A stretch of DNA of 64,000 nucleotides from Kryptolebias marmoratus. Taxonomy: Eukaryota > Chordata > Actinopteri > Cyprinodontiformes > Rivulidae. The number at the start of each line of letters is the position of its first letter. Position 1 is the stretch's first letter. Below are positions 51,395 to 63,604 of the stretch, piece after piece. The notes below the pieces were generated by a model. It worked only from the letters and a program-made list of their open reading frames with translations, did no database searches and was not told the DNA's origin. The translations under genes and the position numbers were made by a program. The stretch spans positions 6,820,225-6,884,224 of the forward strand of contig NC_051434.1 in the NCBI RefSeq assembly GCF_001649575.2. Direction: 5' to 3'.

Positions 51395-52445
51395 GGCCTA
51401 ATTTGTATATGACTTTACTTTTCTATTTGTCTATGCACCGAATATTTATCTACGTTTGTAAACCTGCTACAGTTCTTTAAGAAAGCTCCTTTTAGTTTAA
51501 TGATAATTTTGGGGGGATTTTCATTTCTGTGCCACCCGCCCACTACAGTAACTTTTGGTGTGCTTGTCTACACATCAGAAATGAAATTGATCTTTTTGCA
51601 ACATAATATAAAGAAGAGGGGGAGGAGTGGTGCGATCTTCAACACGTGCTTTAAAGACTCAGGACTCAGGAAGCTCCAGCTCCAGCACTTTGACCAGCAG
51701 AGGAGATGATGAGGAGACTTTGAGGAGGTGATGATCATTAAACCAGTGGATGCACAGATACAGAGAAATTACACACACAAAAAAAGCCTGAAAACAGAGA
51801 AACATTTCCTCCTGTGTGCTCAGCTGCCGAATGAGACCGAGGCAGGGAGGGAGAGGAAAACGCTGCTCACTCAACAATGCTTTATCGAGAAACTTCCACG
51901 GCACTGAGAGGACGACATGATCAATAACAAACTCAATCTTTCAAAGACCTTCCACCCACTGTGGTAACCTGCGGATGAACAAGCAATTATGAGTTACTCA
52001 GAGAAACACTGTGTGCATCCTGGCTTTCAAAAGGGGATGAATCCAAACAGAGACAAAATGTGTTTACCACAGCACATTTACATGATGACATTTTAACACA
52101 TCTGCTAAACTAATTAAACATATTTTCCAAAACCAAATTATTCAAGCTACAATGATTATAATAGATTATCTACGTGTGCCAAAACTTTTATTCGTAAACT
52201 GAAGTCTTCTCTATGGCTTAGTTTATCCTCCAGCTGCACAATTTTTTGTCATTACTGAACACTAATCATTCATGTCTATTTATCTGCTAATTCACAAAGA
52301 GAACATAAGCCAAATGCAAAAACATTTTACAAACAAACCTTTCTCTCTTTTTATCAGAATATTGCAATTGAGGAGTTCTTCGGAGGTGAATCTGAATTCA
52401 AATTTGACTCCTAACTTTTCAACATAACTGCTTCAGACGTGTCTC
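51395..52445. other. intergenic, nothing recognised
   Basis: Contains a GA-rich stretch near 51600-51880 with chance frames on both strands. No exon was recognised. Confidence 0.4.
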
Positions 52446-52690
52446 TGTGTCTCTCTGTGCACATGTCTCACCGTTTAAACCCAGGGAAATTGAAAAAGGG
52501 AGGAGGAGAGGACTGCAGCGCAAGAGGAATACAAAACAGGAGGCCGACCGGAAGTGCTGCTGTTCCCAGCTGAGCCTGAGAGGGGCAGAAGAGAGCTGGA
52601 GATGCCTTCTCTGAGCTCACCGAGGAGCTGCAAGCCTGCCAGGTTACTGCAGGACAATTAAGTTGTCTAGTCACAGAGTGGCAGCTCAGG
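52445..52690. other. GC-richer island of unknown nature
   Basis: A block of about 240 bases much richer in G and C than its surroundings, purine-rich on the plus strand. Open frames exist on both strands but no protein family is recognised. It could be a regulatory element, an alternative first exon or a repeat remnant. Confidence 0.3.
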
Positions 52691-52694
52691 AAGT

Positions 52695-53342
52695 GAATTC
52701 CAGTAGTTTCCTCTGTTTTTTCTTAAGAAGTCGTTTAACTGTGATGACTGTCAGCCTATAGCTGAGCAACCAGATTGTGCTTATGGCATTAACACTTGAA
52801 GGCAATCTGTTGATTTGAAGGAAAGATTCCTCAGCTTCGATTAAAGGATTTTCTCTCCATTTGTGTGTATTGCACATACATTAAAGCCCCATATGGATGG
52901 TCTCACTCCACACCAGATGCTTCTGCACTGCTCCTACATCCTGTGACGCAAGTCTTCCTCTTTTTTTGTTAATATAAACACTTTCAGTAAGTCACACTGT
53001 GTGTCTAAGAGGGATTCACCACATCAAAGGCTTCTCGTTAATCAGATCAGACACACGGGAAAACTGCATTAAAACCTACCTTTCAGCCTATTACCCATAT
53101 GAAGTTCACATGCAAGAGGCAGATGTTTGGATCTGCATCCAGACAGTGGCAGGACAGGTAGCAGTCCAAATGTTCATTTTATTTTAAAATTAAAAAACAT
53201 AATGAGAAGTAAGATTCCCAAACAGTACTCCCTCGGCCTCAGATGTGAGTGTTTTGTCCTTGAGCAGAAATGAGATTTTGCAGACATCTTGCATAACTGG
53301 ACACTCTTCTGACATCTGTTTGCTGACATTTTAGACACAGTA

Positions 53343-53373
<31 letters not shown>

Positions 53374-53640
53374 TGTTTTATACTTAATTTTGATAAAAAC
53401 TGGTCTTTCAGTGAGTAATTCCATTTATGATTGCTTCTTTTTAATACATTCCTGTAATGACGTGTACATTTCTGCAGGTCATCACAGAGTTTCCTTTTAT
53501 TTAATAGTGTGTACTTTTAAATTTAGAATTGTTTTACATCTGTTATAATGACTTATGTTTATTTCAGCATTAAAAATAAATCTTTGTCAGTTCATGTAGA
53601 GTCAGACTGACTTCACCGTATTGTTTATCAAGCACACACT
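52695..53640. other. intergenic with a (TG)n microsatellite
   Basis: AT-rich DNA. The only distinct feature is the TG tract at 53344-53371. Confidence 0.45.
53344..53371. repeat. (TG)n microsatellite
   Basis: Fourteen uninterrupted TG units, followed by CATG. Confidence 0.9.
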
Positions 53641-53644
53641 TATC

Positions 53645-53980
53645 TGGCTGATTTTAACTTCAGGCCTCGGAAACAATGAGGGGGAGTGAGTGTGTGTAGC
53701 GGTGGTGACTGTGCGGCTTCTTCGTGTGGGGGAGTGGGGCAGTTTTTGCAGGTTGGGCAGCAGCTTGGATTCAATTTTAGCTCAGAAGCCTCATGCTTTC
53801 GGCCTGCCCCTACTCCAACCTACACCCGGGCCCGAGGTGGGAGTTCGCTGTGTGTCAGCGCTTACTCACGCTACAACTCGTAGTGATGGATCAGCAATCA
53901 AAACGCTTGACTTCTGTTTGTCTTTTGTCTCCTACTAAGACGCAGTGACGTCACGGCGGTAATGTTTATATCATTAGAGG
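53645..53980. promoter_or_regulatory. GC-rich island ending in a full CRE
   Basis: About 300 bases of GC-rich sequence (GGGGGAGTGGGGC, CACCCGGGCCCGAGG) end with a perfect CRE, TGACGTCA, at 53946-53953, directly followed by CGGCGG. This could be an unannotated promoter or enhancer. No downstream exon was recognised. Confidence 0.25.
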
Positions 53981-53984
53981 CTGT

Positions 53985-54935
53985 GTAGGAATTCAATTTT
54001 CCTTTTTAGCACCTTTCAGGAACAACACAGAGGGAGAGACTGAGTTTACAAACCATTCTGCTGGAGATGAATAGAAAAACAAGATAATAGAGGAACACTT
54101 TGTTAAACAATAGGCTGACATGTTTCAAAAGCTAATTTACAAAATGGAAGGAAGGCCAGGGAACAAAGGGTTCGTATTCTGAATTCAGCGAGGTTCCAGT
54201 TCGTAAATTACTTTCCTCGACACTTAGAGATGTCATGAAAATGCAAATGAAAATGTTTTCTGAGGACTCTGAAGACATTTTAGCCATGTTGTCCTAAATA
54301 TTTACAGAACCATCTCAGTCACAGCATAAATTTATACTTACAAGTTCAAGTTCACGGTTAAGCCATTAGTGAAAGTGTGAAAGAAATATTTCCACATCAG
54401 TCACATTACAGGCAAAAACCAAGCGAGCCTGGAGGAGAACAGTTCGTCTTTGATGCTGTTGATGTTTTCCAGCTGAAGTACATCAGCTCAAAAAAACTGC
54501 AGCTCTAATAAGATATATATTGTTTTCATTCCTGTGAATAAATGTGGGTGAACAGTGTGAATATGCACCGTTTTATTAGGTGTTCAAGTTAAAAAAAATG
54601 CACATATTGGGTTGAAATCTGACCTCTGTGTCGACCTTTTGTTGTGCTGGTTTTATATTATTGAGTTTTGTAATTCTGTTATACAAACCAGTATTGTTAT
54701 TGTATACTTGAGTGCAACATTTTACAACCACCTAAAACCCACAAAAAAGGGGTCGACGAGCATTAGGTCATGATTGCTATTTTATAAATATTGTTTGTCC
54801 AAAATATACAGCATATATTCTTATGTTCATGTTTAGGAAGGAGAACGTTCACTGTTAGTGTGCATTTCACTTATGGTATTATATAATTATTAAATAATTC
54901 TTCTTATGAGTGTTTAGGGTCATACAAATTCATAC
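53985..54935. other. intergenic, nothing recognised
   Basis: No exon or named repeat was recognised. Confidence 0.45.
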
Positions 54936-54939
54936 ATGC

Positions 54940-55068
54940 TCACAGCACCCCCCAACTAAAGCTCATTGCTGCAGCTATGCCCATCCAGCTTGCACTTGCC
55001 CGATGAGATGGCCCCTTTGCAACTCCAAGCAAATTAGGCGGACGTGGAAAATGAATGAATGAATGAAT
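54940..55068 (+). repeat. probable retroelement tail with (AATG)n end
   Basis: A moderately GC-rich segment (CAGCACCCCCCAACTAAAGC to AAATTAGGCGGACGTGG) is followed directly by AAAATGAATGAATGAATGAA. A unique body ending in a short tetranucleotide tail is typical of fish SINE and LINE 3' ends. The family was not identified. Confidence 0.4.
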
Positions 55069-55074
55069 TTGTTA

Positions 55075-56685
55075 GGGCAGTGGGTACATCAGAAGGAGTC
55101 AAAGGGTGCCAGGAGAGAGGCTCAATATGGGGGCAGATGGTTCCCAACTCCTCCAAGACATCTGCTAACCAAGAGCTACACCATCAGTGCCAGATGCAAA
55201 GCAGAAAGTGGGAGATGGGCAACAGATCAACACAAAAAGTTCACACAAAGAGAATATTTGCAATGCTGGACATGAATGATTCTGTCAGCATGTTGACATG
55301 TTCATTTTGATTTAGAACGTGGTGCAGATCAAAGCTCCAAAAGCACAATTTAGCAGAAGTAGGAATTAACCTGGAGCCACAGCTAATTGACTTGGCAAAT
55401 CCTAAAATACTACAAATTGGTTAATTGTACAGATTTTTAAAAGTTGGTGTGGTTCCCAACTCAGTGTTTAAATCTGTATTGTGGAATTTGATGGGTATTC
55501 CTTCAAGAAATGCTAGTTTTGTCAATTCATTGCAATGTTTTTAAGCTCTCTAACACTTTTTAGTCTCACTACTAATATTAATGTTTCCAGTTGGAAGCCG
55601 TCTTTAGGGCCAGCTGTTAGAAACTACCTGCCAAAGCACCAAACAGCTGTCTGCCAAACAAGCTGAGGAATAAAACAGATTATTTAGCTGCAGAGGAGCC
55701 CAAACAAAACTAAAGGGAGAATAAATACAAGGTTTTATATCTCCAGGTGGCCAGAATTGTGAAGTCAATAGAGAGCAAATGTTTGTCTAATTTGCTGGAT
55801 GTTGGAAGTCTACGATGATTTGAATATTTTTGCTAATTTACATATTTTAGAATAAAGTATTATTGATTCGGTTGGCAATATGTCCAAAAAAAATCTCGCA
55901 AACCAGCTTTTAAATACTGAATGCAAGTATTTCAGGTGGCCCAATTAATATTTACCAGTAGTTTTTTATATATTTAATTTAATGCAGGTTGAATAACAAG
56001 CAGAGCATAATCAAAACACTTTAATAGAGAAAAGTTTTCTTTTACATATTACATAAAAAAGCAGACAGAAATAAGTAATTTTAACTGACAACAGGCTATT
56101 TAATGTCTATTTACTGCTCCTATAAATTGTTGAAAATACTCCTTGTCTTCTTGTTTTTCCAGATTTCTGCTGAAATGACCAGTCGGGCAAAAATAGCTTT
56201 TAAATTATGAGCACCACTTTGTATTTCAATTTTCAGTGCACAATCAATTATGTTACATTTACCTCGGCTGAGATTGTTTGATGCTAACTGAAAACAAATA
56301 CAGAATGTCAGTCAGACCAGGCGCTCTTTAAAAGGCTCAATCAGTCTGTTTTTCAAAGTAAATTTGCGATGATATATACAGACTATTTTCTTCAGGATTA
56401 GGGCTCTTTGAAGGTACATAATTGAATCCCGCAAATTGAAAACCCTCTCGCAAAACTTGGTTTTAGCGAGTGAATGCTATTTTTTGCTCTGTTGAGCCCA
56501 AAGTAAAGGCTGATGATGACTGTCCTCATCAAGCAAGGTCTTTCTCATCCAGGAATAGTTGTTTTAATGATGTGTGATTTATTTTCAGAACTCAAATATA
56601 CAAGCATTTCCTGTCCATGAATCCTTGATCAAAACTTGGAAATATTTATGTGTTCATCACTGCCCACCGCTAAAACACAAAGGCG
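55075..56685. other. intergenic, nothing recognised
   Basis: Overlapping frames at 55059-55310 have no recognisable product. No exon or named repeat. Confidence 0.45.
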
Positions 56686-56689
56686 GAAA

Positions 56690-56930
56690 AAAATGTTTTT
56701 CCTTGTGTCTGTATGTGTGTGCGTGTCTGTCTGTTAGCACAATTTCTCATGAATCACTGGACAAATTTCAATGAAACTTGCAGAAAGTAATCATTTAATA
56801 TGTATATACGATTCAAGATTGCTGCCACAGCTAACTGACTTACAAAATGGTTATAACTCAGAAAATTTTACAGATATCGATCTAAAAGCTGGCATGTTAG
56901 TAGCTGAGACTGATCCTATCTAATCCTCCT
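56690..56930 (+). repeat. R1 dispersed repeat, copy 8
   Basis: Begins with GTGTGTGCGTGTCTGTCTGT and AGCACAATTTCTCATGAATC, then GGACAAATTTCAATGAAACT, a GATTCAAGATTGCTGCCACA block, AAAATGGTTATAACTCAG and TTTTACAGATATCGATCTAA. It is followed in the same orientation by copy 9. Confidence 0.75.
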
Positions 56931-56964
56931 AATCTAAAAGTTTTGCTATTACCCACTGGGAGTT

Positions 56965-57290
56965 AACTCTGCAAAATCTCATAACCCACTGGACAGATTT
57001 TAATGAAGCTTTCAGTAAATAATCAGTGGACGAACATCTACAGCTGATTAGCTATTAGACCCAACCCAATTCAAAATGGTTGCTACAGAAATGGCTATAG
57101 TTCAGTCAATTTTACACTAATTGTGGTAAAGATTTGGTGTGTTTGAAGCTGAGAGTCAATCACAACACATACTCTGAGCGTGACATCGAACAATATTGCA
57201 TGAGATTGCATAATGTTTTTTTTAAGGTTTGACAAAACAGCTACAGCGCCGTCATTTCTCCTCTTGAGATGATCTTGGTGCAGTGCATGC
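56965..57290 (+). repeat. R1 dispersed repeat, copy 9 (head-to-tail with copy 8)
   Basis: Contains TGGACAGATTTTAATGAAGC, ACGAACATCTACAGCTGATT, CAACCCAATTCAAAATGGTT, ATACTCTGAGCGTGACATCG, CAATATTGCATGAGATTGCA and TACAGCGCCGTCATTTCTCC. The 3' end is preserved. Confidence 0.75.
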
Positions 57291-57294
57291 TTTT

Positions 57295-57910
57295 TATTTT
57301 TGATTCTCACTGTTTCTCAAATCCCTTACTTCAGTGTAGCATTATTTTTTGATTGATAGAGCTGCTAAAACTATGGTTTGAGAAAATTAGTAGAATTAGA
57401 GCATGCTCTTTCATTTTTCTGAGATGTTTAAAAAATGAGTTACACTACTTTTAAATGGAAGTGGTTTGTTCATCACTTTAAACTTACGAACAGTTCAATG
57501 TGTATTTTGTAAAATCTTTTGGCCGAGGCTGATCGAGTGAGCAAACAGAAGAATGAATGTAAAGGGCAAACATTCTGATAATCCACAAGTCCGACACTTA
57601 CAGCAGCACTCGAGGCCTCCAACAGGACTTTTTACCCTTTCACATGAATACATACTCTATACTGCAGACCTTATATTGTTTAATGTAAGTCAATGGATCA
57701 GCCAGACATGAAAAGCTGGATAGTTTGCCAGTAACGCTCAATATTTTCTCACAGCAGGTATTGGATTTACCATTAGGTATTGAGCAGAACTATTTTTCAG
57801 GCTTTCAAAGCCTCCAGTGGACTAAAAAGTTCAGAAAGGACATTGCTCCCAGCCTTGGTTCACTTAACTTTTTCATTTTAATGGCAGTGTGTTTGTTTTT
57901 CTTATGAGCT
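57295..57910. other. intergenic, nothing recognised
   Basis: No exon was recognised; the 60-codon frame at 57725-57907 has no family match. Confidence 0.45.
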
Positions 57911-58175
57911 CAGCTAGTGTTGGATCCCCTAAGACTCTCAATCAGATTGAATTCTGGGAAGTTTGGGAACCAATCTAGTGCCTCGAGCTCTTTGCTGTGC
58001 TACTTGAGTTGTTCCACAGACGTCGTTGCAGTGAAACGGGGCACAGTGACCTGTTAGGGGGGAAATTGGCATTGGTGGGTGGGAACTGTTGAACAAAAAT
58101 TCACATTAATTTTGGGCCCTCATGTTGTACAAGATAATTATTGTTAATCACTTCACCTGGCAGAGATTTGAATAA
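57911..58175 (-). pseudogene. decayed Tc1/mariner transposase fragment with adjacent element end
   Basis: On the minus strand the complement of about 58016-57925 reads KELEALDWFPNFPEFNLIES. This aligns with the conserved Tc1-family C-terminal block (KVLTWPPNSPDLNPIEHLWD), where the last catalytic acidic residue region lies. In this copy the proline-aspartate step is changed and a stop codon precedes the block. At 58147-58175 ATCACTTCACCTGGCAGAG resembles the end region of the same transposon family. Most of the transposase between the two is missing, so this is an inactive, internally deleted fossil. Confidence 0.7.
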
Positions 58176-58179
58176 TATT

Positions 58180-58890
58180 GGTGCACATGTGTACAAATAT
58201 GTTTCTTGGAAAATGGAATTTGAAATTTTGGATGCAGGAGATGAGTTTGCAGTATCAGTTTTGTAAACACGTGCACCTATTTGATTCCCTTCAGTTTTGA
58301 GAATAATTAAAAACTACAACATTTCTAAAGGAAGTTTGAAAGTACCAGTGCAGCTGCTGCCTACAACATAAATTGTAATAATCTAAGCTCAGATAAAATA
58401 CCTACATTTTGATGTTTAAACTGTATAAGAAGTGTAAAGGGAACCAAGATGAGAAATAAGCAATTTTTTTGCTAATTTTGTCCATATTGTACAACATATT
58501 CCACACTATTCCTGATTGAGCCACATGGTTTGAAGTATAATTTGCAGTTTTTAATTTAAAGCTGTGTAAGATAAAGGACTTTTTTTGAATGAAATTGTAA
58601 TAAGGTGCTTCAGTGCTTATGCATTCCCCACTAAAAAATATTTAAAAAGCAATTTTTGCAATAAATTATGCAACAGCAGAACTGATTGATAAACACTTAA
58701 GTAAATGCATATCTTTGGTTCATTGATGAACTAGTTTTTTACTTAACAAGTGCTTATTGACTGCATGATAAAGAGCTTTACATAAACCAGGGGCAGGAGA
58801 CAACCATTATGCATATTCTAGTTTTCAGTGAACCGTAAAGCGACAGCATTAACACAAATTCATATTCATACAGAAACTGTCTTCATCTCA
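58180..58890. other. intergenic, nothing recognised
   Basis: AT-rich DNA without recognised features. Confidence 0.45.
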
Positions 58891-59210
58891 AACTTTTCTT
58901 CAATTACTCTCCGCCTCTTTTGTCTCTCTTGTTTCCTGTAAGAGCTGATTAAGCTCTCGGAAGTAGAAAAACCCATTGCTAATACGAGTCCTTGAGAATT
59001 CACCACCTGCCTTCAGAACGATTCCCCGTCGCCATGGAGACGTAATCAGCTGAAGAAGAGAGTGACAGAAAAGGGCAGCATCTGAGAGCAGACAGGATGG
59101 ACGAGAGACAGAGGGAAGAATTGAATGATGAAGGTTTTTCTGGAATAAAACAAGCACAGTCAAGTCCATTACTTCACATGCTTTTACTTCATTTATTGCT
59201 CCTTTAAGCT
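58890..59210. promoter_or_regulatory. candidate regulatory block with an RFX X-box-like site
   Basis: Repeat-free, mixed-composition block. GTCGCCATGGAGAC at 59028-59041 is an X-box-like imperfect palindrome, and E-box-type CACCTG and CAGCTG motifs flank it. A 130-codon frame on the minus strand (58900-59292) covers it but matches no protein and starts inside a simple repeat, so I treat it as chance. Confidence 0.25.
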
Positions 59211-59214
59211 GTGG

Positions 59215-61277
59215 GAAGTCTGAGTGGAAATGAAAAAGAATGCAAAACATTTTTGTGTGTGTGTGTGTGTAGCAGCAAGTGCAAAGTAGCACGTCAGTCT
59301 CAATGTTATGAAATTGCTTCTGCAGTCTGAATGAGTGGCAATGAAGATTAGGGATGAAAAAAACTGTTTACACACTTTGAATACTCACTGAAATCTGAGG
59401 GGGGCAAATATGTGGTTGCTAAATGTTTCAGATGATTACTGTTAGCTGCAAACTTCGTGTCAGTGCAGGACCGGACATGAGCTTCTAAGTGGTTTAATGC
59501 TGAATGCATTTATTGACGAGAATGAACTGCAAAATGTCACAAAATGTAAGCTAAAAGAAGCTTCAATTGCTCTGCAAAAGGAACATATTGCAGAGCAATG
59601 AGTGACCACTTTCACATAATTACACTGCAGTTCACAGACTTTTTGCATAAATGATGTGAAGCTGCATTTTATTGCTTCTTCATATATGAGTCGACAAAAT
59701 CATCTATCATTGCTATACCTGCAAGGCAGAGGTTATTTAATGTGGCAGGAGAAAAACATGTTTTGTTTCTTGTTATTGGCTTTAAGTTGGCTGAGACACT
59801 TCAGATTTATGCCTGTACATCCCCCAACCCTGTTCACCTCTTCTTTATTCATTTGATAACCATGCATAATGCATGTGCTACAGAGAATGACCTCTCTAGC
59901 AGTGTGCTACCCTCTTGTCCTCGATGATCTCTTTGTTTTGGTCCCCTGACACCAAATTCTCATCAGCTCTCGCTACGTCGTCTTTTTTCCCTCTCCCTCT
60001 CCGCGTGTCTCTTCTGCAGTGGCTCTCCATTTCTCTTATCATTGCTTTTCAATCAGTCCTGCACAAACTCGACATATTGTCTGCATCTGCCTCGCCCACC
60101 ACTTCCGCTTGCTCTCACATGCACTCTCCCTCCGTCCTTGCATCTCCCTCCTTTATCCTTTGGCTGCTGTCTCACAGCCAGGTTCACAGAAGTATAATGT
60201 GAGGTTGTTATGTTTCTGCCCACAGTAGAAAAGCTGTTTCTCTCTTTTAATGCCTTGTCTCTCACTTTCTCTTTTTTTTCATGGCTTTCCTGGCACAAGG
60301 TCTTTTATATTCAAACAGTGGGCATCTGTATATCTGCTCCCTGAGAAAACTACCATCCAGACAGGCTGAAATCAGGTTATCAGCAGTGATTGCATTCATC
60401 CAGACACAATTAGAAAAACAACAGACTGATAATGCTGAACATGTGAAAGTGATTGGAAAATTTAGTTTGTAAATCAAATTGATGATTGTTAAAGGAGAAG
60501 GCTTGATTAAAATCGGCCTTTTGCAAATTGATGGTAACCAAAAGAGTCACCATAAATATCTGCAGAACAAATCTGATCAAACAGATGGCTTTGTTGGGGG
60601 GGAACAAAAACAAATTAAGTCAAGACAACTGAAGAAATGTTTTGTTTAAACAGCAACATTTTTTCTATTATAAAAGAAAACAGTCCAGATATTAAATAGT
60701 CACAATATCCCTGCTCCTTCTTTTGTATTTAGACAAATATTCTTTTGATAGATTTCAGTGCAATGTTTTGGGGTTTTTTTATGACCACATGACCTGTTGT
60801 TTTAGAGATCTTAACATCTCAATTACAACTTCTCCTAAATCTGCAAGTATAGAAAAAAAAAACGTTCATATTTATTACTTTTTACATGTTTGCAACAAAA
60901 GCACAGAAAACTGGAGTTTTAATCTTTTCTTTGTGTAGATTTGTTATGAGACATAAACATATAGGAGGTAAATTAGACATGCAATGTCTGACTGCAACAA
61001 ATGCAACCTGTTTTTAGGGGGATTGATTTATTCGAGTGAGACAGTGTTAGTTTTAATTATATTATGTTGCATAATTCTGCAAAATAAACTCTGTCTATTG
61101 ATTCCTAAATGTGTTAAACTGCACATAGTGTTAAGATGGAGGATGAATACAGGCTTTTAAGAACAGAGTCCTATTTCTGGAATAAAAGTAAAGAAAGCTT
61201 TAAATAATGTAACTTATAAATTCATAAAATGTTACAGTTTGTGCCTGGGGTTCATCATTAGGTCACTGCTTTGTACA

Positions 61278-61278
<1 letters not shown>
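59215..61278. other. intergenic, nothing recognised
   Basis: A (GT)n tract lies at 59254-59270 and a pyrimidine-rich plus-strand stretch at about 59920-60270, with chance frames. The stretch at 60290-60560 is repeat-free and might be regulatory. No exon was recognised. Confidence 0.4.

Positions 61279-61342
<64 letters not shown>
61279..61342. repeat. (TA)n microsatellite, 64 bp
   Basis: Thirty-two uninterrupted TA units, the longest simple repeat in the window. Such tracts are self-complementary, highly variable in length and often misassembled. Confidence 0.95.
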
Positions 61343-61344
<2 letters not shown>

Positions 61345-61346
<2 letters not shown>

Positions 61347-63580
61347 CTATTTATAAGCTGCTAAAAAAAAACTGAAAGGAATTTTGATATTGGATTAAAT
61401 ATTCCACATGTTTATAACCCCTGTAGCTGTGTTTTTATTTTTATTATTCAAACCCCATCTCCCATCATGGCCACGCCCCCGTGTTTCTGCTCTGAACTAT
61501 TTCCAGAGATGGCATATTTTGATATCCTAATGGATCTCAACAAGGTGTATATTTATACTGTTGGGTCTCAGAAAAACTCTCTTTCAGGGCGCCAAACAGG
61601 GGGGAGGGCAGAGAAGAAGGGCTTCCATGAGCTGAAAGGTATAATGGACCTACTTGTAGGCCTGTTTTAGCAACTGTACTGTATGAACAGAATGGAACAA
61701 AGAAGAGAAAGTTGAATGAATGACACCATATCCTTCCATTTATTTATAGATTCAAGTTGTATATAGGGTGTGAGTAAAGTGCAGCAGTAGAGGTTGGGGG
61801 CTTGGATGCCTATTTTTTCAGAACGTCTGAAGATGAGTCAGGTCCTAGCACCACGTCCCGATTGTTGTGTACCGCACATGTTTTCATCTCGCCACTTTCT
61901 CCACAAGAACAAAACTCACATTCTGTTTCTGTGAGCGTTAACAAGTGAAAAACTGAGCAGGACTGACGTCAGTAAGATTTACACCTCTATTTCTGACCAG
62001 CTGGCCATACTTGTAATTATTACACCCACAAAATTGTGTTTTTTTTCCCCACAGTGTTGCTGGCTTGTTGTTACAAAGTATGTATGTAATTTATGCAAAT
62101 GATCTGATTTAGAAAAAAGGTGTGAAAGTGATGCATTAAAGCACCACAACTGAGCTGACCTTCTGGTGGGTCTGACAAGCTCATGAAGCAGCAACGCTGA
62201 GAAAGTTCTCCACGCTGTTATTTGTTGACGCAGGCAGGGGTTTGTTGCTCCGATGGAAGGGGTGAGAGGTCGGTGGCAGTACAGCAGGGGTCAACCCGAA
62301 CTTCTGCAGCCTGCAAAAGTTTGTACAAACAGACATCAACATGCAGACACATTATTCCTGATATGCTGGTTCTTGGGCAGGCTGAGGACTAAATTATTGA
62401 AACACTGTGAAATATTTCAGTCTTCAGCAGCAGTCAGAAGTAAAGAAAAGATGATTGTGCATATTGTTGAAATTGCATATATTCTTCTGTCTTTAGATTG
62501 GATTAGGTTGGCAAATAAACAGATAATGACTTACACTACTGCCTATTGTGTCCTGTATATTAACATATCCAGAAGAAAATAATTAGAAACAGAAAAATAA
62601 GAAGTAAATAGAAAAACATTGTATGTTTTTCTGCATTAATAACCATTTGTATTTGTTTTTTTTTATTTGAAAACATGTACGATATGTCAAGCAGTTAAGC
62701 AGAACTCATTTAGAATGACTTAAATAAAACAAAATAAAGAATATTTTCCAGTTCTGTCTCTTGCAATGACACATAACAAGAAATTCCTACTGGGGGTAAT
62801 TGTAGTCAAAGGCCGAAAATTGTTAGGATTAACAGTTTTTGTGTAACTACATTAATCATGCGGTGAATTGCTTTCTTTTAAATTTAAATTTGTTTTAATG
62901 CTCATGGTGGTAATTCGTTTTATCAACTCTGCAGCACATCTTACCAATCATGCTGATTAAAATAAGAGAGGTTGAGGATTCACTAAAATTAGAAAAAGTC
63001 TGAAGATAATTGGCAAAACCAGTAAAGATGAGACAGAACGTCATTATTTCAAGAAAAGTTACTTCTTTCAATATGTCTTGATAATAAAGCTTGTTTTGAT
63101 GCGACAATGGCTTTGTGACTTTATAACTTAATAAAAACCTTAAAATAATAATAATAAAAGCTTATATAAATGTTCTCAGTCTGTACCTGTTAATTTACAG
63201 ATCCAAGATGATTTTCACAAATCTTTACAGGTTGCAGACTTCGAGCTTTTAATAAAAAGGACACAATATAAAAGCTTAATGCAGAGTGAAACATAAAAAC
63301 ACCCGCTAAAATTGTAATTTCACACCCAGCTAAAGGAATCATGTATAGTAAGTGATGAACAGGAAATGATTTATTTGGAGATTTAAATGAAGACAATCTT
63401 TTTTTCTCTCTCACGCTACAACTAACACAACAAGAACACCACAAGACTCCCAACCCAAAAGAATCAGATGCTGCGCCCTATAAAAAGCACTTGGATATGA
63501 GTCACTTGAGCTATATCTGCTACAAGAAAATTAAGGGTCCCCTTCACAGAATGACAAAAACCTGTTGCTTTTGTTCCCTT
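61345..63580. other. intergenic, nothing recognised
   Basis: The block at 61440-61680 has a GC-rich start (CCACGCCCCCGTG) and a 67-codon frame without family match. A 12-bp palindrome ACTGACGTCAGT with a CRE core lies at 61962-61973. No exon or named repeat. Confidence 0.4.
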
Positions 63581-63603
63581 AAATAAATAAATAAATAAAT
63601 AAA
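63581..63603. repeat. (AAAT)n microsatellite
   Basis: About six AAAT units. Confidence 0.9.
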
Positions 63604-63604
63604 G

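Noticed and set aside
58900..59292. 130-codon open frame on the minus strand
   Set aside because: Starts beside a CA repeat (Thr-His run) and matches no protein; more likely noncoding DNA.
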